From contig NZ_VHKL01000006.1 of assembly GCF_007474605.1 (NCBI RefSeq), positions 310,001-374,000 on the forward strand: a DNA stretch of 64,000 bases, written 5' to 3'. Each line of letters opens with the position of its first letter. The stretch's first letter is position 1. Shown here one piece after another: positions 43,052 to 51,042 of the stretch. A program made the translations under genes and the position numbers. Source of the stretch: Rhodoligotrophos appendicifer (GTDB lineage Bacteria; Pseudomonadota; Alphaproteobacteria; Rhizobiales; Im1). A model generated the notes under the pieces. The model made no database searches, was not told the origin of the DNA, and saw nothing but the letters and a program-made list of their open reading frames with translations.

Positions 43052-44542
43052 ATGCCTCTCGAACAGTTCAAGGGCTTCCTGCATCCCGCGGAGATCGTCG
43101 ACGATCCGGCCTCGATCGAGAGCTACGTGAACGACTGGCGGGGCATCCACAAGGGACAAGCCCTATGCGTGCTGCGTCCATCCACTGTCGAGCACGTTTC
43201 AAAAATTGTGACTCTCTGCGGCGAGCAAGGTGTGGGGATCGTTCCGCAAGGAGGAAACACTGGATTAACAGGAGGCTCGACGCCCGACGCATCAGGACGC
43301 CAAATCATTCTTTCGACCCGCGGACTAAAACGCATACGCGCCCTCGATCCGGTGGACATGACGGTCGTTGCCGAGGCGGGCGTGACGATCACCGAACTTC
43401 AGGCGGCGGCTGACGCTGCCGGCACACTGTTTCCCTTGTCATTCGCAGCCGAGGGCAGCGCAACCCTTGGCGGTGCTGTGGCCACCAACGCCGGCGGCAC
43501 GGCCGCTGTCCGCTATGGTAGCGCCCGCGACCTCCTTCTGGGACTTGAAGTGGTCCTGCCCGATGGCCGGATCTGGAATGGCTTGCGACGGCTGCATAAG
43601 GACAATGCTGGCTATTCCTTGCGTCATCTCTTTGCGGGCTCCGAGGGCACCCTTGGGATCGTCACCGCAGCCGTGATGAAGCTTGCCGCGAAAGCCGAGA
43701 CGCGCGCGGTTGCCTTCTGTTCGCTGAAAACGGAAGCGGACGTCGCCAAGTTCTGGACCATGCTGCAAGCTTCCGGCGACGGGAGCATTCGTGCTGCGGA
43801 ATACATCTCGGGGGCGAGCCTCGCCTTGGTGACCTCCGTAATGGGGCTGCGCTCACCCATTGCAGAAGACAACCATTACATATTGGTGGAGCTGCACTCC
43901 CCGCGTGCGGATGCTCAGCTCATGTCTCTTCTGGAATCCATCCTGAGTAACGCCTTGGCGGAAGGCATCGTGACGGACGTGGTGATTGCTCAAAGCGAAC
44001 AACAAGCCAGGGATTTGTGGAGACTGCGCGAAGATCAGACGGAAGCACAGAGGAGATCAGGGCTTAACCTGAAACATGACATCGCCGTGCCCGTCTCTCT
44101 CGTAGGGGAACTTCTCACACGCAGTCGCGCGGCCCTGAGCAGAGATTTCCCGGATCTCCTTGTTGTACCCTTCGGGCACCTTGGCGACGGGAACATTCAC
44201 ATGAACGTCATCCTGCCGCAAACAATCTCCGCCAGCGCCGCAACGACGCTGGAGAAGAATGTTGCCGAAATCATCTATGGCATCGCGGAGTCTTTACAGG
44301 GCACCTTTTCCGCGGAACATGGCATAGGCACCTCTAAAATAGAACTCCTTCAGAAGTACCGGTCAGATGTGGAATTAGACCTCATGAGGAGAATTAAGTC
44401 GACACTGGACCCATTCAACATCATGAATCCTGAAAACTTTTACATTATAAATCAGTTCATTAACGAGAATACATTAAGGCGATCCCGCTCATCAGCCCTC
44501 TCCAACTTCGATACGGTCGAAAGATTCACGTTGCGAACTTAG
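43052..44542 (+). CDS. FAD-linked 2-hydroxyacid dehydrogenase (GlcD/D2HGDH-like)
   Basis: A 496-residue VAO-fold flavoprotein oxidising a 2-hydroxy acid to a 2-oxo acid. FAD contacts are PQGGNTGLTGGSTP and GSEGTLGIVTAAVMKLA; the metal/substrate site is in PFGHLGDGNIHMNV and the C-terminal SAEHGIGTSKIELL. After DPFNIMNP, where relatives normally end within a few residues (NPGKVL), an unrelated tail of about 32 residues follows (YIINQFINEN, then SRSSALSNFD), encoded by AT-rich DNA. Its stop overlaps the convergent cyclase gene by four bases. It could feed 2-oxo acids to the ThDP enzymes of island 1. Confidence 0.9.
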   Translation: MPLEQFKGFLHPAEIVDDPASIESYVNDWRGIHKGQALCVLRPSTVEHVSKIVTLCGEQGVGIVPQGGNTGLTGGSTPDASGRQIILSTRGLKRIRALDPVDMTVVAEAGVTITELQAAADAAGTLFPLSFAAEGSATLGGAVATNAGGTAAVRYGSARDLLLGLEVVLPDGRIWNGLRRLHKDNAGYSLRHLFAGSEGTLGIVTAAVMKLAAKAETRAVAFCSLKTEADVAKFWTMLQASGDGSIRAAEYISGASLALVTSVMGLRSPIAEDNHYILVELHSPRADAQLMSLLESILSNALAEGIVTDVVIAQSEQQARDLWRLREDQTEAQRRSGLNLKHDIAVPVSLVGELLTRSRAALSRDFPDLLVVPFGHLGDGNIHMNVILPQTISASAATTLEKNVAEIIYGIAESLQGTFSAEHGIGTSKIELLQKYRSDVELDLMRRIKSTLDPFNIMNPENFYIINQFINENTLRRSRSSALSNFDTVERFTLRT

Positions 44543-45408
44543 AGGATAGCAATGGGAGTGATGGGACTGCCAACGCCCCCTTTAATACGCAGCGGTGCAA
44601 TGACCAGCTGGAACGCATTTTGGCCGGACTGGGCGAGTTCCTCCAGGTCGAAGAGTTCGGCGAGATAGACGCCGTTTTCCCAGGTCAGCTTCAGATGCAG
44701 GGGCACCGCTGTCGACGGGTCATGCGAGGGCAGAACTTCCACGGCGACATTGTCTGCAGCCACGAGGGCAAAGCCCGCTTCGAGGATCAACTCGGCACAG
44801 TCATGATGCAAACCGGTGCACCGCATTACATCGCCCTGTCCGCGCCGCCAGGCGGACAGCCATCCGGTCCGGACGAGGAGAGCATCACCGGGTGCGGGTG
44901 CCACGCCGGTCCGCGCGATTGCCGCCTCGAGCTGGTCCCGCCTGATCGCCTCGCCCTGCGGATCGGTTTCAGGAGAGGCAAGATCGACGAAGATCCCCCG
45001 CGTCACGATCGGCGCCAGCTTGTCGATGCCGCACCGCTTTGCGCCCCGGCTTGTGATGGTGTTTGAGGAGAAGCCGTTATAGATCAAGCCCCCGCGGCAG
45101 ACGTGGCTCAGCGCATCGATATGCGTGGTGCCATGAGTGGCGAGCATGATCACATCGTCGGCAAATCCGAAGCCATAGGCCTCGGGCAGGCCCGCTGCAT
45201 AGTCTCCCCCATCACGGGTCATGAAGTGCTGGACCGGCGAACGCATAGGCGGGACCGGCCCCTGCTTTCCAGCTTCGATCTCGATGGCCAGGGAGATCAC
45301 CTGGCCAGTCCTGACACTGGAGATTCCGCGCAAGGTCGCTTCAGCGTCGATGAGATTGCGAGCCCCCGCCTCGTCCTCCGCCCCCCACCGTCCCTGCATG
45401 CCGATCAC
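44539..45408 (-). CDS. Cyclase family protein (kynurenine formamidase-like hydrolase)
   Basis: A 289-residue metal-dependent hydrolase of the cyclase/KynB superfamily. The metal-binding motif is THGTTHIDALSHV (HxxxHxDxxxH). Members hydrolyse amides, lactones or cyclic diketones. The start is taken as GTG 45408, which overlaps the stop of the OB-fold gene as GTGA, implying translational coupling; an ATG three codons later is the alternative. It is the last gene of the island 2 P450 operon and would suit a ring-opening or ester-cleaving step. Convergent with, and overlapping by four bases, the last gene of island 1. Confidence 0.87.
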   Translation of the reverse strand: MIGMQGRWGAEDEAGARNLIDAEATLRGISSVRTGQVISLAIEIEAGKQGPVPPMRSPVQHFMTRDGGDYAAGLPEAYGFGFADDVIMLATHGTTHIDALSHVCRGGLIYNGFSSNTITSRGAKRCGIDKLAPIVTRGIFVDLASPETDPQGEAIRRDQLEAAIARTGVAPAPGDALLVRTGWLSAWRRGQGDVMRCTGLHHDCAELILEAGFALVAADNVAVEVLPSHDPSTAVPLHLKLTWENGVYLAELFDLEELAQSGQNAFQLVIAPLRIKGGVGSPITPIAIL

Positions 45409-45875
45409 GTCTCGATGACCTCGAAATGGAAATCCGTGATCCTTCCCTCTCGCTGCTCCTTGAAAATGGCCCGCACCCGAGGCCTCTTCAGCAAGATCTC
45501 GGCGGCCGCGTCGATATCGGTGAGGTCGACGCCCGTGATGTAGTTCAGCACCGCGGTGTCCGCCCCGTCCAGAGTGACGTAGCCGAGGGTAAAGGGCGGA
45601 TCCGGCAGCCCCGGAAACTTGGTCCCGATGATGGAGAACACCTCGAGCACCCCCTCCGGTCCCGTTTCGACCCACTCCGTGGCGGCGACGTAATCCGCAT
45701 CCGAAAACCCTCGCGCCGGCACCATCACCTGGCCCGAGACGGGATTGCGCGTGCCCATGATGCGGCGATTGTCCCGGATTTCCGCAAAGAACCGCGTGGC
45801 GGCGTCACCGGCAAAATAGCGATACTCGAAATTCCAGGTGCCCGGAATGATCAATGGTGAATGAGGCTCGTCCAT
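45405..45875 (-). CDS. OB-fold domain protein (DUF35-like) lacking the zinc ribbon Cys
   Basis: A 156-residue protein of the DUF35/OB-fold group that partners thiolase-like proteins (as in ChsH2-Ltp2 or BbsA-BbsB). The N-terminal rubredoxin-like ribbon of the family normally has four Cys, but here the region reads MGTRNPVSGQVMVPARGF with none, so zinc binding is lost. The OB strand region PPFTLGYVTLDGADTAVLNYI is clear. ATG 45875 has AAAGG upstream; GTG 45884 is an alternative. Its neighbours are two thiolase-like genes upstream and a cyclase downstream. Likely a structural subunit of a thiolase or retro-aldolase complex. Confidence 0.82.
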   Translation of the reverse strand: MDEPHSPLIIPGTWNFEYRYFAGDAATRFFAEIRDNRRIMGTRNPVSGQVMVPARGFSDADYVAATEWVETGPEGVLEVFSIIGTKFPGLPDPPFTLGYVTLDGADTAVLNYITGVDLTDIDAAAEILLKRPRVRAIFKEQREGRITDFHFEVIET

Positions 45876-45887
45876 GGAAATCACCTT

Positions 45888-47051
45888 TCAGGGGCGGTCA
45901 GCGCCGAGCACGACGGCAGTTGAGAACTGCGTAGCACCGCCCTGCCCCGTCGACAGGGTTCGGCGGACGCCGTCGACCTGGCGGGCGCCGGCCCGCCCAC
46001 GGACCTGAAGGGCAGCCTCGGCAATGCGGATCAGAGCGGTCGCGCTCACAGGATTTACGACCTGCGGGCCACCCGAGGGCTGAATGGACAATCCCGCTGT
46101 CCCCGCGATCGCCCTCTCGGTGAACCCGACGCAGTCCTCTTCTTCACAAAGGCCCAGCGCCATATAGGCCATGACCTCGGAGCTCGCGAAAGGCGCCTGA
46201 ATTTCGATCAGGTCGAGCTCCCGTGCCGGATCGGTGATGCCCGCATCCTGATAGGCCCGCTTGGCCGAACGTTCGAGGGTGATCAGCTTGACGAGAGATC
46301 CTTCCGGCCGGTGAAAGCGGTCGCCCATGGCATAGGTATCGGAGAGCCCGCGAGCCCCCAGAACCCAGGCGGGCTTCCGACTGCCCACGAGCGAAGCATC
46401 GGCAAGGACGACCGCGCAGGCGCCCTCGCTGGTCGGACAGGCTTCCAGTCGATGGATCGGCCATGCCAGGATCCCCGATGCCTTGACCTGCTCCGCCGTG
46501 AAGGCCCGTGGACGTTCGATCGTATCATTGTTCAGGGAGGCCGCCGCATTTCGCGCCGCGAGCCCGGCCCAGTGATCGAGGGTGAAGCCGTAATTCTGCA
46601 TCAGCATCGTCGCGCGCAGGGCGACCATGCTGATGGTGCTCATGCTGATGTCTTTCTCGTAGATGGGGTCGAAGATCGAATTGAAGATCTGCTGCGCCGT
46701 GACGGCATGGCCCATCCGCTCGACGGCCACCACCAGCACGACCTTGGCGCGCTTGGCTGCAATCCAGGTGAGACCGGCGAGAAAAGCCGAGGATCCTGAG
46801 GCGCCCCCGGTATTCACCCTGAAATAGGGCTTTCCGGGCCGGGCGATTGAGGCGAGATCGATGTTTGCAATCCCCGCAAGCGCATCGGGCGCCACGCTGC
46901 CGACGATGGCGTCGACCGCATCGAAGTCGAGATCCGCATCCGCAAGGGCTGCGAGGACGGCCTCGCGCACCAGTTCTGCAGTGTTCTTGTCCGAATGCTG
47001 ACGCCGGTACATGGTTTGTCCGACCCCGATCACGCCAATGGGCCCGCTCAT
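45888..47051 (-). CDS. Thiolase-like protein (SCP2/lipid-transfer thiolase family)
   Basis: A 387-residue thiolase-fold protein. At the usual nucleophile position the motif reads NTGGASGSSAFLAG, with Gly where Cys is expected, so classical thiolysis through an acyl-Cys is unlikely. The C-terminal GGPQVVNPVSATALIRIAEAALQVRG is family-typical. Its start ATG 47051 overlaps the upstream gene stop (ATGA). Similar Cys-less proteins pair with OB-fold subunits and cleave side chains by retro-aldol or retro-Claisen reactions (Ltp2, BbsB). The adjacent OB-fold gene, 12 bases downstream, supports such a complex. Confidence 0.85.
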   Translation of the reverse strand: MSGPIGVIGVGQTMYRRQHSDKNTAELVREAVLAALADADLDFDAVDAIVGSVAPDALAGIANIDLASIARPGKPYFRVNTGGASGSSAFLAGLTWIAAKRAKVVLVVAVERMGHAVTAQQIFNSIFDPIYEKDISMSTISMVALRATMLMQNYGFTLDHWAGLAARNAAASLNNDTIERPRAFTAEQVKASGILAWPIHRLEACPTSEGACAVVLADASLVGSRKPAWVLGARGLSDTYAMGDRFHRPEGSLVKLITLERSAKRAYQDAGITDPARELDLIEIQAPFASSEVMAYMALGLCEEEDCVGFTERAIAGTAGLSIQPSGGPQVVNPVSATALIRIAEAALQVRGRAGARQVDGVRRTLSTGQGGATQFSTAVVLGADRP

Positions 47052-48121
47052 GCTGCCTCCAGGATGACGGCCGTGGTGGTCTGGCCGCCGATGGCGCCGT
47101 TGCCTGTGGCCAGCGCCAGTCGGCGGGAGCCCGCTGCGAACGTGGCGCCGTCTCGTAGCCGGCGGAAGGCTTCCACACATCGCACGAGCCCCATGGCTGG
47201 GTAGCACCACCCGGCCCCGCTCCCTCCCGACGGGTTGACACGCGGGTCCGTTGCATAGGCACCAAAACCTCGACCGGCGGGGCAGAGGCCGAGCGCCTCC
47301 AGGGCGATGACTTCATCCGACAGCATCATGCCGTCGATCTCGAAGACCCCGATCTCATCCAGGCGGGAATTCGATTGCGTCATGGCTGTCCCTGCCGCCG
47401 TTCGCAAGGCGGGGAGAGCGAGAAGGTCGCGCGCACCGATCGCGGCGATATCCGTCCCATGGCCGATCCCGGCGACGCGGATGCCGCCTGGCGCCCGCCC
47501 GATGATTGCGGCCGCGACGATATCGGCCAGCGGCGGGCGCTCATCCTCCTTCAGCGGATAATTCGACGGAAGCCGGCCGCCGGGTTCGCGCAGGGCATGA
47601 GGGTTCGCCTCGACACGGGCCCGTCTGGCCTTGAGGGCGTCCATGCGCGCCGGATCAGCGCCATGCTCCGACAGATATCGCGACAGCCGGAAGGCAGAGA
47701 TGTCCGCCTCCCCGATACCGAAGGGTTGTTCGGTGAACGGATCCATGGAGCTCTGCGACATCCACGGGAAGCCGCCTTCGCTGGCGCGGCCCCAGGCGGC
47801 GACGACGGAGACCTCCGATTCACCCGCTTCCACCCTCGCCGCAGCGAATGAGAGCGCTGCAAGTCCATCCTCCGACAGGCGGATTTCGTCGCGCAGATAG
47901 GCACCGGCGGCAGGCGCGGTCACCATGCTCGACAGAGATCGCCCATCGATCAGATCATGGGCTGCCAAGACGACGGAGTCGGCCTGGCTGATCGACATCC
48001 CGGCATCTGCCAAGGCTGCCGAAACGCCTTTGAAGATCAGATCCGTGAGGCTCAAGCTGCTGTCCGCCCAGGATATGGCGAGCGACGCGCCGTAGACGTA
48101 AGCTGAGGGAGGTTTATCCAT
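47048..48121 (-). CDS. Thiolase-like protein, second subunit
   Basis: A 357-residue divergent thiolase-fold protein. Residues near the canonical nucleophile read LSEDGLAALSFAAARVEAG, with Ser in place of Cys, and the C-terminal half has NPSGGSGAGWCYPAMGLVRCVEAFRRL. It is weaker in similarity than the neighbouring thiolase-like protein and may be a pseudo-subunit of a heteromeric complex with it and the OB-fold protein; the three genes overlap or nearly abut. ATG 48121 has GAGGGG upstream. A 66-base gap separates it from the SDR gene. Confidence 0.8.
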   Translation of the reverse strand: MDKPPSAYVYGASLAISWADSSLSLTDLIFKGVSAALADAGMSISQADSVVLAAHDLIDGRSLSSMVTAPAAGAYLRDEIRLSEDGLAALSFAAARVEAGESEVSVVAAWGRASEGGFPWMSQSSMDPFTEQPFGIGEADISAFRLSRYLSEHGADPARMDALKARRARVEANPHALREPGGRLPSNYPLKEDERPPLADIVAAAIIGRAPGGIRVAGIGHGTDIAAIGARDLLALPALRTAAGTAMTQSNSRLDEIGVFEIDGMMLSDEVIALEALGLCPAGRGFGAYATDPRVNPSGGSGAGWCYPAMGLVRCVEAFRRLRDGATFAAGSRRLALATGNGAIGGQTTTAVILEAA

Positions 48122-48187
48122 GCCCGAGCCCCTCGAGCCGATGACCAAAGATAAGCAACCCCGACACCTCCCGCTCCGATGTTTTGG

Positions 48188-48958
48188 TCATGCGGTGCTC
48201 GCTGTGAAACCGCCATCCACATAGATGGTTTGCCCATTGATATAACTTGCCGCCGGCATGGCCAGGAACGCGACGACCCCCGCCACGTCCTCGGGCTGCC
48301 CCCATCGCCGTGCGGGCACGGTCGCGGTGACCCAGTTTTCGAATTCGGCGTTCGAGGTTCGGCTCATCTCGGTCACGATGAAGCCGGGCGCAACCGCGTT
48401 GACCCGGATTCCGGTGCCGGCAAGGTCGCAGGCCAGCGATCGTGTTAGGCCATCGATGCCGGCCTTGGCTGCGATATAGGCGGAGAGCCGGACGCGGGCC
48501 GTGCGGCCGACGATTGAGCTCATGTTGATGATGGATCCCCCGCCGCGCCTCTGCAGCAGCGGAACCGCTGCCTGCGCCAGAAAGAAGCTCGCCGTCAGGT
48601 TGGTGTCGATCACCTTCTGCCAGGAGCTGCGATCGGTCTTCAAGACGGGCTTTGCAATCAGCACGGCAGCATTGTTGACCAGAATATCGAGGCCGGCCAC
48701 CGTCGCCTCGATCTCTCTCATAAGGCCGGCGACATCCTGCTCGTTCGTGATATCGCAGACATGGGCGGTGGACCGCATGCCCCTCTGCTGCAGATCTTCG
48801 GCGCGGTCTTTGACCGTGTCGTTGCGATCGGCGAGAACGACCCGAGCGCCGAGATGGCCCAACTCCTCGGCAATGGCGAGGCCGATTCCCTGCCCAGCCC
48901 CGGTCACGAGGGCGATCTTGCCGGCCAGGGAGAAGCGAAGGTTCTCAGGCAGCGCCAT
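48188..48958 (-). CDS. SDR family oxidoreductase (FabG-like)
   Basis: A 256-residue classical SDR. The cofactor motif is [20 protein letters not shown] follows, the catalytic Ser is in NMSSIVGR, and the Tyr/Lys pair is in [26 protein letters not shown] and [13 protein letters not shown] are typical of 3-oxoacyl-ACP reductase-like members. It likely oxidises a hydroxyl group introduced by the P450 or a 3-hydroxyacyl-CoA. ATG 48958 (alternative ATG 48967) follows the ferredoxin stop immediately, so it is co-transcribed with the P450 and ferredoxin. Confidence 0.93.
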   Translation of the reverse strand: MALPENLRFSLAGKIALVTGAGQGIGLAIAEELGHLGARVVLADRNDTVKDRAEDLQQRGMRSTAHVCDITNEQDVAGLMREIEATVAGLDILVNNAAVLIAKPVLKTDRSSWQKVIDTNLTASFFLAQAAVPLLQRRGGGSIINMSSIVGRTARVRLSAYIAAKAGIDGLTRSLACDLAGTGIRVNAVAPGFIVTEMSRTSNAEFENWVTATVPARRWGQPEDVAGVVAFLAMPAASYINGQTIYVDGGFTASTA

Positions 48959-48959
48959 C

Positions 48960-49169
48960 TCATACATCCACGATGGTGATGGCGCTCATCGGGCAGGCAT
49001 CGGCTGCCTCCTGCAGCTCCTCTTCGGTCCATCGCCCCGTCGCGTCGAACACCGCCTGCCCCGTCTCGTTGCGATGGAATGCGCCGGGTGCGAATTGCAT
49101 GCACATGGCAACCCCTGCGCACTGGTCCAGGGATATCTCTGCGCGCACCTTCTTCGGGCCCGGCATCAT
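48960..49169 (-). CDS. [3Fe-4S]-type ferredoxin
   Basis: A 69-residue ferredoxin of the kind found next to bacterial P450s. Three Cys remain: C17-x5-C23 ([14 protein letters not shown]) and C59 (ACPMSAI), the [3Fe-4S] pattern. The start ATG 49169 overlaps the P450 stop codon (ATGA), so translation is coupled. It should deliver electrons to that P450. No cognate reductase is encoded in island 2; the reductase at 33805 is of the [2Fe-2S] ferredoxin type and may not serve it. Confidence 0.92.
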   Translation of the reverse strand: MMPGPKKVRAEISLDQCAGVAMCMQFAPGAFHRNETGQAVFDATGRWTEEELQEAADACPMSAITIVDV

Positions 49170-50407
49170 CGTGGCCGTGCCTTGACATGAAGGCTCTGCA
49201 GGCTTCGGGAGACCACGGTCGGGTTGTAGAGGAGTGTGTCGTTGAGCGTCTCGATCGTCTCGAATGCCTTGGTGAGATAGCTGAGCACCTCCTGCACCTC
49301 GATTCTCGCCAGCGGCGCGCCGAGGCACGTGTGGATGCCCTGGCCGAAGGCTGCGTGCCGGTTCGGGTTGCGTCCGATGTCGAGCCTGTCGGGATCGTCG
49401 AAGCCCTGGGGGTCGCGATTTCCCGCATGCTGCATCAACAGCATTCGATCACCCTGCTTGATGCTCTGCCCGAAGAATTCGAAGGGCTCCTTGGCCCATC
49501 GGCCGAGCCCCTTGATGGGACCGTCGAAACGCAGGATCTCTTCCGTCGCGCTTTTCTCCAGGGACGGATCCCGATAGAGCCGGTCCCACTGATCGGGAAA
49601 CTGCTCGAAGGCGACCACCATGTTCGCGAGCAGGTTCATGGTCGTCTCGTGCCCTGCAAACACCATGAGCACGGCGTTGGCGATCACGTCCTCTTCGCTC
49701 AATCGGGCGCCGCTGTCGTCATTCGTCGCGAGCCGGGTCAGGAGGTCGTCCTTGGGGTTCTTGATCCTGTCGCGAATGATGGGCCGCAGGAAGTCGACGA
49801 GCTTGCGCATCGCCTGCTCGCCCTTTTCGAGCCGGTCCTGTTCCTTGCCGCGCATGAAGATGACGGCGCCGAGATCCTCCGACCAGTCTCGTACTTCGAA
49901 GCGCGCCTCGGGCGGCACACCCAGGAATTCTGCAATGACCACGACCGGGAGGGTAAAGGCGAAGGTGCCGAGGAAATCGACGGCCTCCCCGGCGCGGAGC
50001 GGTTCAGTCAGCTCACGGACCAGTTCCTGCACCCGCGGACGCAGCACCTCTACGCTTTTAGGCGTGAACGCGCGGTTCACGACGAGCCGCATCTGGGTGT
50101 GAAACGGCGGATCTTTCCACACAAAAAACCGGGACAGGAATTGGATCAGCTGTTCGAAGGTCGAGGCCGAACGCCGCATTTCAGCGCCGAAGGGGCCGGA
50201 AAACCGATCGGAAGACAGGCGATCTGAATCGCGATAACCCGCTATGACAGCATCATAGCCCGTGACGATCCAACCGTTCCAACGGGGGTTCCAATACACA
50301 GGATGGACTTCACGCAAACGGCGATAGTATTCGAACGGACGATTTATAGCTTCGTCTGAGAGAAGATCATCCAAATTTTCTCGGCTCTCGGCTACCGACG
50401 TGGACAT
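49166..50407 (-). CDS. Cytochrome P450 (island 2)
   Basis: A 413-residue soluble P450. The heme motif FGQGIHTCLGAPLAR places the ligand at Cys361; ExxR is Glu290/Arg293; the I-helix reads AGHETT (251-256), the canonical oxygen-activation sequence. It differs clearly from the island 1 P450. Its gene heads an operon with ferredoxin, SDR, two thiolase-like proteins, OB-fold protein and cyclase. The promoter region just upstream carries a TCAACA-N4-TGTTGA operator overlapping a TTGACA box, linking it to the TetR regulator of this island. Confidence 0.95.
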   Translation of the reverse strand: MSTSVAESRENLDDLLSDEAINRPFEYYRRLREVHPVYWNPRWNGWIVTGYDAVIAGYRDSDRLSSDRFSGPFGAEMRRSASTFEQLIQFLSRFFVWKDPPFHTQMRLVVNRAFTPKSVEVLRPRVQELVRELTEPLRAGEAVDFLGTFAFTLPVVVIAEFLGVPPEARFEVRDWSEDLGAVIFMRGKEQDRLEKGEQAMRKLVDFLRPIIRDRIKNPKDDLLTRLATNDDSGARLSEEDVIANAVLMVFAGHETTMNLLANMVVAFEQFPDQWDRLYRDPSLEKSATEEILRFDGPIKGLGRWAKEPFEFFGQSIKQGDRMLLMQHAGNRDPQGFDDPDRLDIGRNPNRHAAFGQGIHTCLGAPLARIEVQEVLSYLTKAFETIETLNDTLLYNPTVVSRSLQSLHVKARPR

Positions 50408-50467
50408 TGTGCCACCTTACCATTTAAAAAATCTGCATAATCAACGTATCTATGCCTCTGAATTCTG

Positions 50468-50483
50468 TCAACATTACTGTTGA
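50468..50483 (-). promoter_or_regulatory. TetR-type operator upstream of the island 2 P450
   Basis: TCAACA-TTAC-TGTTGA, perfect 6-bp arms. Read toward the P450, the right arm runs into TTGACA, a -35 box, with TACGTT 17 bases on. The site overlaps the last codons of the upstream gene (stop at 50474), giving the P450 operon its own promoter. Identical arms and spacing occur at 59328 and, with one change, at 60209. Confidence 0.7.
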
Positions 50484-51013
50484 TTATCGTTCGCAAGCTT
50501 CTTTGCCCGTTGAATAATGGGTGACGAGGTCTGCAGCGCAACGCAGGCATTTTCCAGTCGCGGCTCGATGGCCAGCCCCTCGCGGATCCAGGAGCCGTCG
50601 GCCTTCTTTTCCGGGGTGAACTCCGACTTTTCCCTCATCCTCAGGAAAACTGAAAGCGTATGCGCAGCGCCCAGATCCATGATCAGCGTCATGAAGTGCG
50701 TGCAGCCGCGGGTTTGTCCCATGAGCTCGATTACCCGCTTGCGAAATCCTGGTCCGATGCGCGTGCCGACCATTTGCCGGACCGGCTCGAGGCTGGCCGC
50801 ACATTCCGGATGCGGGTGATAGACGGCCACGGGCTCGATGCTGACGATTTCCAGGGACGGCAAGGCGAGCATGCCTGAAATCCGAAGGGAATGGATCAGT
50901 TCCACCCCCTCGCTCGAGTGACACTTGTCTTCGAGGGCCAGGACGAAGCTGGCACGGTCCTCCGCGATCTTCTCCACGTCGAGTGACTTGGAGCGCTTGG
51001 CAACACGCGACAT
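50474..51013 (-). CDS. DUF2889-like protein
   Basis: A 179-residue cytoplasmic protein that I recognise as DUF2889-like: EIVSIEPVAVYHPHPECAAS, GTRIGPGFRKRVIELMGQTRGCTHFMTLIMDLG. Conserved Glu, Cys and His residues (ECAAS, GCTHF) look like a metal or catalytic site. ATG 51013 follows GGGAG. Its start overlaps the end of the LivM-like permease gene, so it is read with the transporter operon. The family is found in catabolic clusters of Proteobacteria but I know of no demonstrated function. Confidence 0.75.
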   Translation of the reverse strand: MSRVAKRSKSLDVEKIAEDRASFVLALEDKCHSSEGVELIHSLRISGMLALPSLEIVSIEPVAVYHPHPECAASLEPVRQMVGTRIGPGFRKRVIELMGQTRGCTHFMTLIMDLGAAHTLSVFLRMREKSEFTPEKKADGSWIREGLAIEPRLENACVALQTSSPIIQRAKKLANDNQQ

Positions 51014-51042
51014 TATGGGATCTCCCTGTTGCGGTGACGCGT

